From Caldilineaceae bacterium SB0664_bin_27 (GTDB lineage: Bacteria > Chloroflexota > Anaerolineae > Caldilineales > Caldilineaceae), in contig VXRG01000141.1 in NCBI GenBank assembly GCA_009838625.1, positions 26,427-76,143 on the forward strand: 49,717 nucleotides of DNA, given 5' to 3'. This document shows positions 36,200-44,346 of the stretch, piece by piece. The stretch's first letter is position 1. Each line of letters begins with the position of its first letter. Both the position numbers and the translations under genes were made by a program. The notes under the pieces are model-generated. The model was not told where the DNA came from. It saw only the letters and a list, made by a program, of their open reading frames with translations, and ran no database searches.

Positions 36200-37255
36200 A
36201 TGAAACTGAGCAGCCAGGCGTTCGGGAAGACGGAGAGCGGGCAACCGGTCAGGCAGTATTCGCTCGCCAACAACACGGGCATCGAGGTCGATGTTCTCGA
36301 CTACGGCGGGCTGATTCGCACCTTGTCGACGCCGGACCGCGACGGCCAGGCGGGGGACGTGGTGCTGGGATTCGATACACTCGACGAATACCTTGCCGGG
36401 CACCCCTATTACGGCGTGCTGGTGGGCCGCTGTGCCAACCGCATCCGCGGCGGGAGTTTTGAGCTGGACGGTGTGCGTTACCAGCTTGCGCGCAATATCA
36501 ACGACGACCATCTTCACGGTGGGGATGTCGGCTTCGACAAGGTCGTGTGGCAGGTCCAGCCATTCCAGAACGAGCGGGAGGTCGGGCTGGTGCTCTCCTA
36601 CCACAGCCCGGACGGGGAAGAGCACTACCCGGGCGCGCTGGACACGACGGTGAGGCTCAGCCTGAACGATGACAACGAGGTGCGTCTCGACTACCACGCG
36701 ACCTGCGACGCGCCGACGATCGTCAACCTGACCAATCACAGCTACTTCAACCTGGCCGGGGAGGGAGATATCCACGATCATTTCGCCATGATCGATGCCG
36801 ACGCGTTCACGCCGATGGACGGCGCGTTGATCGTGACAGGTGAAGTGCGGGACGTGACCGGCACACCCTTCGACTTCCGCCAGCCCACTGCCATTGGCGC
36901 ACGCATCAATACGGACGACGAACAGATTCGAGCGGGCGGCGGCTACGATCATAACTTTGTCCTCAACGGCGAGCCAGGCACGCTGCGGCTGGCGGCGCGC
37001 GTCTCCGAGCCAAACAGCGGTCGGGTGCTGGAGGTACTGACAACCGAGCCGGGCGTGCAGTTTTATGCAGGCAACCAGATGGAGGAAGCAAACCCGGGCA
37101 AAGGCGGACAGGTTTTCCCCCGTCGCGGCGGGTTCTGCTTGGAGACACAGCATTTCCCGGATTCGCCGAACCAGCCGCACTTTCCGTCGATCGTTCTGCG
37201 GCCCGGCGAAGAGTATACGCAGACGACGGTTTTCCGCTTTTCGATCGATCAGTAG
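36200..37255 (+). CDS. galM: Aldose 1-epimerase (mutarotase)
   Basis: A 351-aa galactose-mutarotase-fold enzyme that interconverts alpha and beta anomers of aldoses. Hallmarks are VLDYGGLIRTLSTPDRDG, YYGVLVGRCANRIRGG (Arg), NDDHLHGGDVGFDK, NLTNHSYFNLAGEGDIHDH (catalytic His), GGGYDHNFVLNG and VLTTEPGVQFYAGN (catalytic Glu), plus CLETQHFPDSPNQPHFPSI. Length and motif order are normal. The ATG lies 22 bp after the Gfo/Idh stop with a weak ribosome site, consistent with translational coupling. It probably supplies the correct anomer to the neighbouring oxidoreductases. Confidence 0.95.
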   Translation: MKLSSQAFGKTESGQPVRQYSLANNTGIEVDVLDYGGLIRTLSTPDRDGQAGDVVLGFDTLDEYLAGHPYYGVLVGRCANRIRGGSFELDGVRYQLARNINDDHLHGGDVGFDKVVWQVQPFQNEREVGLVLSYHSPDGEEHYPGALDTTVRLSLNDDNEVRLDYHATCDAPTIVNLTNHSYFNLAGEGDIHDHFAMIDADAFTPMDGALIVTGEVRDVTGTPFDFRQPTAIGARINTDDEQIRAGGGYDHNFVLNGEPGTLRLAARVSEPNSGRVLEVLTTEPGVQFYAGNQMEEANPGKGGQVFPRRGGFCLETQHFPDSPNQPHFPSIVLRPGEEYTQTTVFRFSIDQ

Positions 37256-37326
37256 ACCCGGCTCCGGGGCAAAGCGTCCCACGGTCGGCGTCCATTTCCA
37301 GTTTTCGACAGGCAAAGGGGCTGAAG

Positions 37327-38331
37327 ATGGAGGCGAATCCAAGCGAACTGACCGCAGCGGCGACCTTTGACGCGAAACGGGCCATCCTGAGCAAACGAGA
37401 TATGTTCCGGCCGCTGGCTGTGCAGCGCACCGAGGGGCTGGCCGGCGCTTTGAGCAGCAAGAAGGTCCGCGCGGAGACACCGCTACTGGTGCTGGACCGG
37501 AACGGGGCAGCCCTGTCTCTTCTCACCAGCGAGATGATCTTCCACCATGTGGCGCAGGGTGAGTGGAATGGCGCACCGTTTCTCGCGACCTTCTGAGCGC
37601 CGTGCAATAGCGGCGTCAGTCTGACGCCGGTCCTTGACGGGGAAACTTATACCTTTGCGACGCGTGGTCTCTATAACGGCATGTCGCTGATGGGAGATCA
37701 CCAGACCGGCTCCTTTTGGGACCACGTCACAGGCGAATGTCTGCACGGTCCGCTCAAGGGACGGCGTCTCGATCTGGAGCCGCTGCGGCATATGCGTGCG
37801 GACCAGGCGCTGGCGCAGTTCCCGGATGCGCGAATCGGGCGGTCGCGGCTGCCGCTGCCCTTTGGCTTGGCGGCGGGCCTGATGAAAGTCCTGGTGCGCT
37901 TGACCAGGGGACGCTTTCTGCCGCCGGGGTTCGCGGGTTCGATGGGCGCGGAAGACCCGCGACGGCCGCGCCTGGAAATGGGACTGGGCGTCTGGACGGA
38001 CAGCGTCAGCCGTTACTATCCGCTGGAAGTTCTCAAGGCGAAGGGCGGCGTGTTGTTCGACGTCATTGACAGCAGCGACTTGCTGATCTACCTTGACCCG
38101 GTGTCGGGCACACCGACGCCGCTTTTCGCCGATGGGCAGGATGCCGAATGGGATGGGAGCGACCTTCGCCTGGAAGACGGCGCGTTCGTGCGCAACGGAA
38201 GGCTCTACGATCCCTCAGGAGACGAGTTGCCAACCGAACAGCCCCTGCACCTCTTTGCCCGCTGGTACGGGTTCTCGCTGACCTTTCCGAACTGCGAGAT
38301 CTATGGGGACGCGGGGGAAGGAAGCGAATGA
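37327..38331 (+). CDS. DUF3179-type selenoprotein, in-frame UGA read as Sec90
   Basis: One 334-residue frame runs from ATG 37327 (AGGGG eight bases upstream) to 38331 if TGA 37594-37596 is decoded as selenocysteine. The 28 codons between this TGA and the next ATG (37681) are open and in phase. The upstream part has LVLDRNGAALSLLTSEMIFH and the downstream part ATRGLYNGMSLMGDHQTGSF and VTGECLHGPLKGRRLDLE. Together these form the DUF3179 pattern, in which a first block is followed by TYCPLCxxG and then a strand with WSQxTGxxxxGPLxG. Here that motif reads TF-U-APCNSG: Sec replaces the first Cys of CxxC. A SECIS-like hairpin follows. The family's function is unknown; a UxxC pair suggests redox or metal chemistry. 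It sits between galM (71 bp) and an SDR gene (74 bp). The alternative is a nonsense pseudogene. Confidence 0.85.
37597..37629 (+). promoter_or_regulatory. Bacterial SECIS-like hairpin
   Basis: Immediately after the UGA, CGGCGTCA (37611-37618) and TGACGCCG (37622-37629) form eight perfect pairs with a GTC apical loop (37619-37621). Bacterial SECIS elements are known to be hairpins just 3' of the UGA, inside the coding region, with a G among the first apical bases about 16-37 nt from the UGA. Here the loop begins 22 nt after it. Confidence 0.7.
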
Positions 38332-38405
38332 GGGCGGGCTCCACGTAAACCGTCGCTGCGCAGGCAGATCTTGCAGGACACCACTCTTGAAGGAGAAACC
38401 AGACA

Positions 38406-39203
38406 TTGCAACTCAATCTTTCGGACAAGACAGCCATAGTCACAGGAGGCAGCGCGGGCATTGGGTTGGCCTGCGCGCAGGCCCTGTACGCGGAGGGAGT
38501 CAGTGTGCTGATCGCGGCGCGCGACGAAGACCGGCTGGCCCAAGGACTCGAAGCAATCGCGGACCATGCGCCCGAAAGCGGTGCCAAGGCGCTCTCTGTT
38601 AGCGCGGACGTGAGCACGGCGGAAGGGGTCGAACGGGCCGTCGAACGCGCCCTCTCAACCTGGGGTCAGGTGGACATCCTCGTCAACAACGCCGGGTCGG
38701 CGCCGAGCGGTGACTTCTACAGCCTGGGCGACGACGCTTATCAGGGTGCATGGGAGCTGAAACTGCTCGGATATATACGGATGGTGCGGGCGCTCGCGCC
38801 GCAGATGAAGGCGCGGAGGGAAGGACGCATAGTCAACATTGTGGGCGCTGCGGCCCACAATCCCACGCCGACATTTGTCGCCGGCGGCACGGCTAACGCC
38901 GCCATCATCAACTTTACAAAGGGCATCTCCCAGGACCTTGCCCCCTACGGCGTGCGCATCAACGCCATCTCGCCCGGTCCCGTGAATACGGAAAGGGCAA
39001 GGCAGCTCGCACGCCAGGAGGCGGAAGCGCAGGGCATTTCCGTGGAAGAGGCAAAAGCCCGCCGCATTGCTTCGGTGCCGTTGAGCCGCATGGCCGAGGC
39101 GGACGAAATCGCGGACATGGCCCTGTTCCTGATCTCGGACCGGGCGGCAAGCATCACGGGGGCGGAGGTCCTCATCGACGGCGGAGCAACCGCGAGTGTC
39201 TGA
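38406..39203 (+). CDS. SDR-family protein lacking the YxxxK pair
   Basis: A 265-aa short-chain dehydrogenase/reductase fold protein. TTG 38406 is ten bases after GGAG and gives MQLNLSDKTAIVTGGSAGIG with the cofactor motif TGGSAGIG. VDILVNNAGSAPSG is intact. The catalytic region reads NIVGAAAHNPTPTF, then VAGGTANAAIINFTKG, where YSASKAA-type sequence is expected. Lys is replaced by Asn and the Tyr is missing, so classical SDR catalysis is not possible or uses other residues. The C-terminus (ISPGPVNTER and ISDRAASITGAEVLIDGG) is normal. The stop overlaps the MFS start by 8 bp, indicating translational coupling. Probable sugar or aromatic catabolic context. Confidence 0.88.
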   Translation: MQLNLSDKTAIVTGGSAGIGLACAQALYAEGVSVLIAARDEDRLAQGLEAIADHAPESGAKALSVSADVSTAEGVERAVERALSTWGQVDILVNNAGSAPSGDFYSLGDDAYQGAWELKLLGYIRMVRALAPQMKARREGRIVNIVGAAAHNPTPTFVAGGTANAAIINFTKGISQDLAPYGVRINAISPGPVNTERARQLARQEAEAQGISVEEAKARRIASVPLSRMAEADEIADMALFLISDRAASITGAEVLIDGGATASV

Positions 39204-40452
39204 TCCGCTGCGCGTCTCGGCCCCGGCGGCCGCGGCCAATCCAGCGCAGGGCGCGTACCGCTGGTACGTTCTCGTGCTGGCCGCCCTGACCCACACGCTT
39301 GTCGTGGGGATGCCGATGATGTCGCTGCCGGTCTTGTTCGAGGAAATTGGCACTGACCTCTCGCTGAACCTGGTGCAGATCGGATACGTTTGGGGCGCGT
39401 CCTCGCTGTTGGGCGTTGCCATGAGCCTGACCGGCGGCGTGATAGGCGACCGCATTGGCGCCAGGCGGATGCTGGTGATCGCCTGTCTCTTTGCCGGCGT
39501 TACGGGCGCGACTCGGGCGTTTGCCAACGACTACGCCAGCCTGACCGCGACGGTCCTGGTCGCCGGGCTCTTTCCAATGGCCGCGCCGATGAATGTGCAC
39601 AAGACGTGCGGCGTCTGGTTTTCGGGGAAGCGGCTGGGGATGGCGAACGGCGTGGTGTCGGCGGGCATGGCGTTGGGTTTTCTGCTTGGCTCGCTGATCA
39701 GCGCGACCTTCCTTTCACCGCTTCTGGGCGGCTGGCGCAACGTTCTTCTCTTCTACGCGGCGCTGGCGGTCATCGTCGGCGTTTTGTGGATATTCACCAG
39801 ACCTGGGCCAGACGGCGACGGAAGGGCCAGTGCGCAAGGGGACCGGCCTTCGCTGCGCGACTCGATGCTCCAGGTGGGCCGTCTGCGCAACGTGTGGCTG
39901 CTGGCGGTGGCGATGTTTGGCATCGGCGGCGCGATACAGGGATCGCTTGGCTACCTGCCTCTCTATCTCCGCAATGAGGGTTGGGAGCCGAGTACCGCGG
40001 ACAGTGCCCTGGCCAGCTTCCATTTCGCTAGTCTGCTGTTCACGGTTCCGTTTACTCTGTTGTCCGACCGGATGGGCGTGCGCCGTCCGCTGCTTCTTGC
40101 GTCGGCACTGATGTTATTGATTGGCTTCGGGGTTCTTTCGTTCGTACAGGGGATCGTTGTGTGGCTGGCGGTTATTTTTGCCGGAATTACGCGGGACGGC
40201 TACATGGCGACGATGATGACGCTGATCATTGAGCTGCGAGGGGTTGGCCCGGCTCTTGCGGGTACAGCGACCGGCTTGATCATGGCGATTTCGCGGATTG
40301 GCTCCGTCGTAGCGCCCCCGCTTGGCAACGGCCTGGAAGCAGTTGGCCCCGGAGTGCCGTTTCTGTTTTGGGCGGCGCTGGCGCTGGTGGGCTTGCTCGC
40401 GTTGACGGCGGTGCGTGAGGAGCGCGGACCTGCAGTAGTCAGTGGGCCGTAG
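39196..40452 (+). CDS. Major facilitator superfamily transporter
   Basis: A 418-aa protein with about twelve hydrophobic helices in two halves. The MFS loop signature between helices 2 and 3 is GGVIGDRIGARRM, echoed in the second half by LSDRMGVRRPLLL. WFSGKRLGMANGVVSAGMALG is the helix-4/5 motif seen in monocarboxylate/oxalate-type (OFA/CynX-like) carriers. GTG 39196 overlaps the SDR stop, so the start is set by coupling. It probably imports the small organic acid or sugar processed by the neighbouring genes; substrate undetermined. The last codons run into a GTAGTCAGT low-complexity tract. Confidence 0.9.
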   Translation: MSDPLRVSAPAAAANPAQGAYRWYVLVLAALTHTLVVGMPMMSLPVLFEEIGTDLSLNLVQIGYVWGASSLLGVAMSLTGGVIGDRIGARRMLVIACLFAGVTGATRAFANDYASLTATVLVAGLFPMAAPMNVHKTCGVWFSGKRLGMANGVVSAGMALGFLLGSLISATFLSPLLGGWRNVLLFYAALAVIVGVLWIFTRPGPDGDGRASAQGDRPSLRDSMLQVGRLRNVWLLAVAMFGIGGAIQGSLGYLPLYLRNEGWEPSTADSALASFHFASLLFTVPFTLLSDRMGVRRPLLLASALMLLIGFGVLSFVQGIVVWLAVIFAGITRDGYMATMMTLIIELRGVGPALAGTATGLIMAISRIGSVVAPPLGNGLEAVGPGVPFLFWAALALVGLLALTAVREERGPAVVSGP

Positions 40453-40524
40453 TCAGTGGTCGGAGGATGGTAGGCTGGTGTGGGACGGGATGCCGGCACC
40501 TGTCGCTTGCCGCATCGTTTCCAA

Positions 40525-40554
40525 TTGCCGCGGCGGTTGCTGAGCTGATACATT
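40525..40554 (+). promoter_or_regulatory. Possible promoter for Rieske fusion gene
   Basis: TTGCCG (40525-40530), 18-bp spacer, TACATT (40549-40554); about 80 bp before the ATG. The match is moderate. Confidence 0.4.
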
Positions 40555-40636
40555 ATTGGTGATGGTACTTGATGATTCACAGTGCGGATTGAGGCCTGGC
40601 TTAAGGTTTGGGCTATAGGAGATGAGGAGGCCAAGT

Positions 40637-42418
40637 ATGACAACCGAAGTTGCTGCTGGCGCTTTTCAGCGCATTGCAAGTGTGGCTGAAGTCACGAAAA
40701 CGGGGCTGCATACGGTCCAAGTAAACGGGCACGTGATCGTGCTGGTGCACCATGAGGACGAAATCTACGCGCTTGACAACCGCTGCCCGCATATGGGCTT
40801 TCCTCTTGACAGAGGTAGCGTCCATGATGGGATCCTAACGTGCCACTGGCATCACGCCCGCTTCGATCTTTGCACAGGCGGCTCTTTCGATCTTTGGGCG
40901 GACGATACCCCCAATTTCCCGGTAGAGCTGCGGAACGGTGATGTCTTTGTCGATGTTACGCCGCGACAGGACCCGGTGGAACACCAGCGCCACCGCCTGG
41001 CCGTCGGCCTGGAGCGCAATCTCTCTCTGGTTGTGGCCAAGGCGGCGATCACGCTGGTGGACGAAGCCGGAGACACACTGTCTCCCTTTTCCGCGGGCCT
41101 GGAGTTCGGGGCGCGTTACCGCATGGAAGGTTGGGGGCAGGGGTTGACGATGCTGACCTGCTTCCAGAATCTTCTACCGAGCCTGGGACGTGAGGACAGG
41201 GCGAGAGCGCTGGCCCACGGACTGGCCGCGGTCGCGGCTGATTCGGCAGGCAGTTCGCCGCGCTTTGTAGTCACGCCGCTGCCGGACGGCAGCCCGGACC
41301 TGAAAACGTTGAAGCAGTGGTTCCGCCGCTTCATTCTGGTGCGGGATGCGGAGGGCGCGGAACGGTGCATCATCACGGCGTTGCACGCGGGGGCCGGGCC
41401 GCAGGAGATGGCGGATATTCTGTTCAGCGCGGCAACGGATTTCCGCTATATCGATGTCGGACATCCGCTGGACTTTACGAATAAGGCCTTCGAAGCGTTG
41501 GATATCGTCGGCTGGGAGCAGGCGGAAGCGGTTCTGACCAGCCTGGTGCCCGGCTATGCTTCGGCGCGGCGGATGGAGGAGTCGAACGCGTGGCGCAACC
41601 CAATCGATCTTATCGATCTGTTGGAGGATGCGCGTGCGCAGATCCCGGCGGCGCTGGCCGAAGGTCAGGCGCAGCGGGGCCGGTGGACGGGGCGCGCCGA
41701 CCTGGTGCCGGTGCTGCTGCGCGATGATCCGCATGCCATCGCTGACGCGCTGCTGGCAGCGTTGCGGGCAGGCGCCGGCGAAGCGGAGCTGGCGGGTGCT
41801 GTCACCTATGCCGCGGCACTGCGCATTGCCCGTTTCCACACGAGCAACGAGTTCGGCGACTGGGACACGGCTCTGCACACCTTCACATTTGCCAACGCGG
41901 TCCACCAGGGTCTGCGCCGGCTGAAGGGCTACAAACAACCGGACGAGTATCTGCTACTGCTGCGGGGCGTTTTCGACGCGGCGATGAGCATCTATCTGGA
42001 CCGTTTTCTTAACATTCCCGCGGCGCGCCTGCCGGCCTCAAACGGCACGAACGGTACAGCCCCTTCGTTGCCGGCGCTTGCTGACTTGCTGGATCAGCAG
42101 CAACAGGTGAACGAGGCGGGCAACGCGGTCGGCAGCTACCTCTTCGAGGGCGGCGGCGCCGAGGCGCTGCGGGCAGAGCTTGGCGCACTTCTGCTAAGGG
42201 AAGACCGCAACTTCCACACGATTCAGTGTGTGGAAACGGCTTTTCGACAGCATGAGCTGCTGTCGGCCGAGTCGGATTCACAGGATGAAGCTGTGCTGGT
42301 GCTGGTAGCAGCGGCCCGCTACTTGGCGGCGCACGCCCCGACGATGCGCGCCCAGGGCCAGACTTTCGGCATCGCCCGCCGGCTGCACCGCAATGAGAAG
42401 CTGTTTGAAGGGGAGTAA
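40637..42418 (+). CDS. Rieske [2Fe-2S] domain fused to a large uncharacterised helical domain
   Basis: A 593-aa protein from ATG 40637 (AGGAGG seven bases upstream). Residues about 10-110 are a Rieske ferredoxin-like domain with ligands Cys50/His52 (CPHMGFPL) and Cys69/His72 (CHWHHARFDLCTGG). Unlike ring-hydroxylating oxygenases, no mononuclear-iron 2-His-1-carboxylate domain is recognisable. Residues about 130-593 are almost all helical and rich in Ala, with conserved-looking stretches HAGAGPQEMADILFSAATDF, then DVGHPLDFTNKAFEALD and RFHTSNEFGDWDTALHTFTF. The His/Asp/Glu content suggests a metal or substrate pocket. I do not recognise the domain. An oxygenase, electron carrier or regulatory role are all open. 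Confidence 0.85.
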   Translation: MTTEVAAGAFQRIASVAEVTKTGLHTVQVNGHVIVLVHHEDEIYALDNRCPHMGFPLDRGSVHDGILTCHWHHARFDLCTGGSFDLWADDTPNFPVELRNGDVFVDVTPRQDPVEHQRHRLAVGLERNLSLVVAKAAITLVDEAGDTLSPFSAGLEFGARYRMEGWGQGLTMLTCFQNLLPSLGREDRARALAHGLAAVAADSAGSSPRFVVTPLPDGSPDLKTLKQWFRRFILVRDAEGAERCIITALHAGAGPQEMADILFSAATDFRYIDVGHPLDFTNKAFEALDIVGWEQAEAVLTSLVPGYASARRMEESNAWRNPIDLIDLLEDARAQIPAALAEGQAQRGRWTGRADLVPVLLRDDPHAIADALLAALRAGAGEAELAGAVTYAAALRIARFHTSNEFGDWDTALHTFTFANAVHQGLRRLKGYKQPDEYLLLLRGVFDAAMSIYLDRFLNIPAARLPASNGTNGTAPSLPALADLLDQQQQVNEAGNAVGSYLFEGGGAEALRAELGALLLREDRNFHTIQCVETAFRQHELLSAESDSQDEAVLVLVAAARYLAAHAPTMRAQGQTFGIARRLHRNEKLFEGE

Positions 42419-42439
42419 AACTCTCCGTCAGGAAAAGAT

Positions 42440-42482
42440 AGCGGTGGGAAGAGAGAGGCGCTGTCTCTCACTTCTCACCGCT
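42440..42482 (+). repeat. Dispersed hairpin element, copy 2
   Basis: AGCGGTGGGAAGAGAGAG (42440-42457) pairs with CTCTCACTTCTCACCGCT (42465-42482): 16 of 18 Watson-Crick pairs plus a G-U, 7-nt loop. It is related to the element at 21243-21273. Its position after the Rieske gene fits a terminator, though no T tract follows directly. Confidence 0.6.
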
Positions 42483-42537
42483 CATTGTTTTCGGATGACG
42501 ATTCATTTCCCATACCGCCGCCTTTTCGGAGGAAAGT

Positions 42538-42819
42538 GTGACCGAAAGAATCATGACGCTGCACCCGGCTGGAAAGCAGGGCGTGAATATCGATAAAGGC
42601 AAATATGACATGGTACGACAGGCGATTGAGGAGACGCTGCAGGCGCAGCCGGGAATCACGTTCAGCGGGATGACGAAGGCGGTAGACCAGCGGATTGGGG
42701 ACGTCTTTGACGGTTCGATAAGCTGGTATGTGACGTCGGTGAAACTTGATCTGGAGGCGCGAGGCGTCTTGGAGCGGGTAGATGGGCGCAGTCCGCAGCG
42801 GCTGCAGTTGGTAGACTGA
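42538..42819 (+). CDS. Small hypothetical, possibly DUF6958-like
   Basis: A 93-aa protein starting at GTG 42538, five bases after GGAGG. The sequence (HPAGKQGVNIDKGKYDMVRQ, then WYVTSVKLDLEARGVLERVD) is helical, with a C-terminal segment like a winged helix. I associate this pattern with the small DUF6958 family, but that is recall and not verified. Function unknown. It lies between the Rieske fusion and the FAD oxidoreductase, 77 bp before the latter. Confidence 0.65.
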   Translation: MTERIMTLHPAGKQGVNIDKGKYDMVRQAIEETLQAQPGITFSGMTKAVDQRIGDVFDGSISWYVTSVKLDLEARGVLERVDGRSPQRLQLVD

Positions 42820-42896
42820 GTCTGTGTCTGGTCTGACCTATTTGCAGCCTGGGATGAACTGCGGAATTTACAATAGTCGCGCGACTTAGTAGATTC

Positions 42897-44312
42897 ATGG
42901 ACAAGTATGACGCCGTCGTTGTCGGCGCCGGGCCCAATGGGCTGGCGGCTGCGATCACTTTTGCCCGGGCCGGACATTCGGTTCTGGTGATTGAAGGCAG
43001 GGACACAATCGGCGGGGGGAACAGGACAGCCGAACTTTCACTGCCCGGCTTTCGACACGACGTTTGCGCCGCTGTTCATCCCCTGGTGGCCGGTTCGCCA
43101 TTTCTAAGTAGCTTGCCGTTGGAGCAGTTCGGCGTGGAGTGGATCCAGCCGGAGGTTGCGGCGGCACACCCGTTGGATGACGGCACGGCGGTCGGACTGT
43201 ACCGTTCGCTGCCGGAGACGGCGGCATCGCTCGGGGTGGACGGCCTGAGCTGGACCCGGCTGTTGGGCCCGTCTGCGGCTGACTGGGCCAAGCTGGCGCC
43301 GATGGTCCTGGGCCCGTATCCTGTGGGCGTCGATCTGCCGGCGCTGGTCCGCTTTGGCCTTCCCGCGGCGATGCCTGTCCATCTGCTGTCACGTCTTTGT
43401 TTCCGTGAAGAACGGGCGCGGGCGCTTTTTGCCGGGCTTGCCGCTCACTCCTCTCTCAGTTTTCGCCAGCCTTTTACTTCTGCCTTCGGAATGTTGTTGG
43501 GGATACTGGCCCATGCGGTCGGGTGGCCCTTTGCGCGCGGCGGTGCGCAGGCGATTACGGATGCGATGGGTGCGTATCTACGCGCTCTGGGTGGGGATAT
43601 CGTAGCAGGCTGGCAGGTACGGTCGTTGGATGAACTGCCTGCGTGCCGGGCCGTTTTGTTGGATGTGACGCCGAGGCAGGTCTTGCGGCTGGCGGGGGCG
43701 CGGTTACCGGCCGGATACCGGCGCAAGCTGGAAGAATTTCGCTACGGGCCGGGTGTGTTCAAGGTGGACTACGCGCTGAGCGAGCCTGTGCCGTGGCGGG
43801 CGCAGATTTGCCGCCGCGCGGGCACCATTCATCTGGGAGGCACACTGGCGGAAATCGCGGCGTCGGAAGAGGCAACGAACGGCGGGCGCATACCGGGACG
43901 GCCTTATGTGCTGGCGGCGCAGCATAGCCTGTTCGACACGACACGCGCGCCGGCGGGCAAGCACACGCTGTGGGCTTACTGCCATACGCCGCATGCTTCG
44001 ACCACTGATATGACAAATGCTATCGAGGCGCAGATAGAACGATTCGCGCCCGGTTTTCGGGACACGGTTCTGGCGCGGGCGGTGATGAACAACGCTGATT
44101 ACGAGCGCTACAACCCCAATTATGTAGGCGGCGACATCAACAGCGGCGTGCAGGATATACGCCAACTGTGGTCGCGGCCTGTGTTGCGGTTTCCCCCTTA
44201 CAGCACGCCGGTTCCCGGGCTTTATCTGTGTTCCTCATCGACGCCGCCCGGCGGAGGTGTCCATGGCATGTGCGGCTACAACGCGGCGCGAGCCGTGCTG
44301 AAAAGACAGTAG
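42897..44312 (+). CDS. FAD-dependent oxidoreductase, phytoene desaturase (CrtI/PYROXD2) type
   Basis: A 471-aa flavoprotein. The N-terminal dinucleotide motif is DAVVVGAGPNGLAAAITFAR with VIEGRDTIGGGNRTAEL. The C-terminal FAD motif is VPGLYLCSSSTPPGGGVHG followed by MCGYNAARAVL. Conserved segments such as GFRHDVCAAVHPL and GGAQAITDAMGAYLRALGG match the NAD(P)/FAD oxidoreductases related to CrtI and PYROXD2. No other carotenoid genes are in the window, so carotenoid desaturation is not supported. Substrate unknown. ATG 42897 has no strong ribosome site. It is convergent with the ArsA-like gene, with a 34-bp gap. Confidence 0.9.
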   Translation: MDKYDAVVVGAGPNGLAAAITFARAGHSVLVIEGRDTIGGGNRTAELSLPGFRHDVCAAVHPLVAGSPFLSSLPLEQFGVEWIQPEVAAAHPLDDGTAVGLYRSLPETAASLGVDGLSWTRLLGPSAADWAKLAPMVLGPYPVGVDLPALVRFGLPAAMPVHLLSRLCFREERARALFAGLAAHSSLSFRQPFTSAFGMLLGILAHAVGWPFARGGAQAITDAMGAYLRALGGDIVAGWQVRSLDELPACRAVLLDVTPRQVLRLAGARLPAGYRRKLEEFRYGPGVFKVDYALSEPVPWRAQICRRAGTIHLGGTLAEIAASEEATNGGRIPGRPYVLAAQHSLFDTTRAPAGKHTLWAYCHTPHASTTDMTNAIEAQIERFAPGFRDTVLARAVMNNADYERYNPNYVGGDINSGVQDIRQLWSRPVLRFPPYSTPVPGLYLCSSSTPPGGGVHGMCGYNAARAVLKRQ

Positions 44313-44346
44313 ACATACAATGGAGCGTCGATAGCGCACAAGCGGG

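Noticed and set aside
37681..38331. Separate gene starting at ATG 37681
   Set aside because: There is no ribosome binding site before it, and its first residues are the middle of a DUF3179 domain. It is in phase with the upstream frame across the UGA.
42897..44312. Carotenoid biosynthesis locus
   Set aside because: Only a CrtI-type flavoprotein is present; no phytoene synthase, cyclase or prenyltransferase is nearby.
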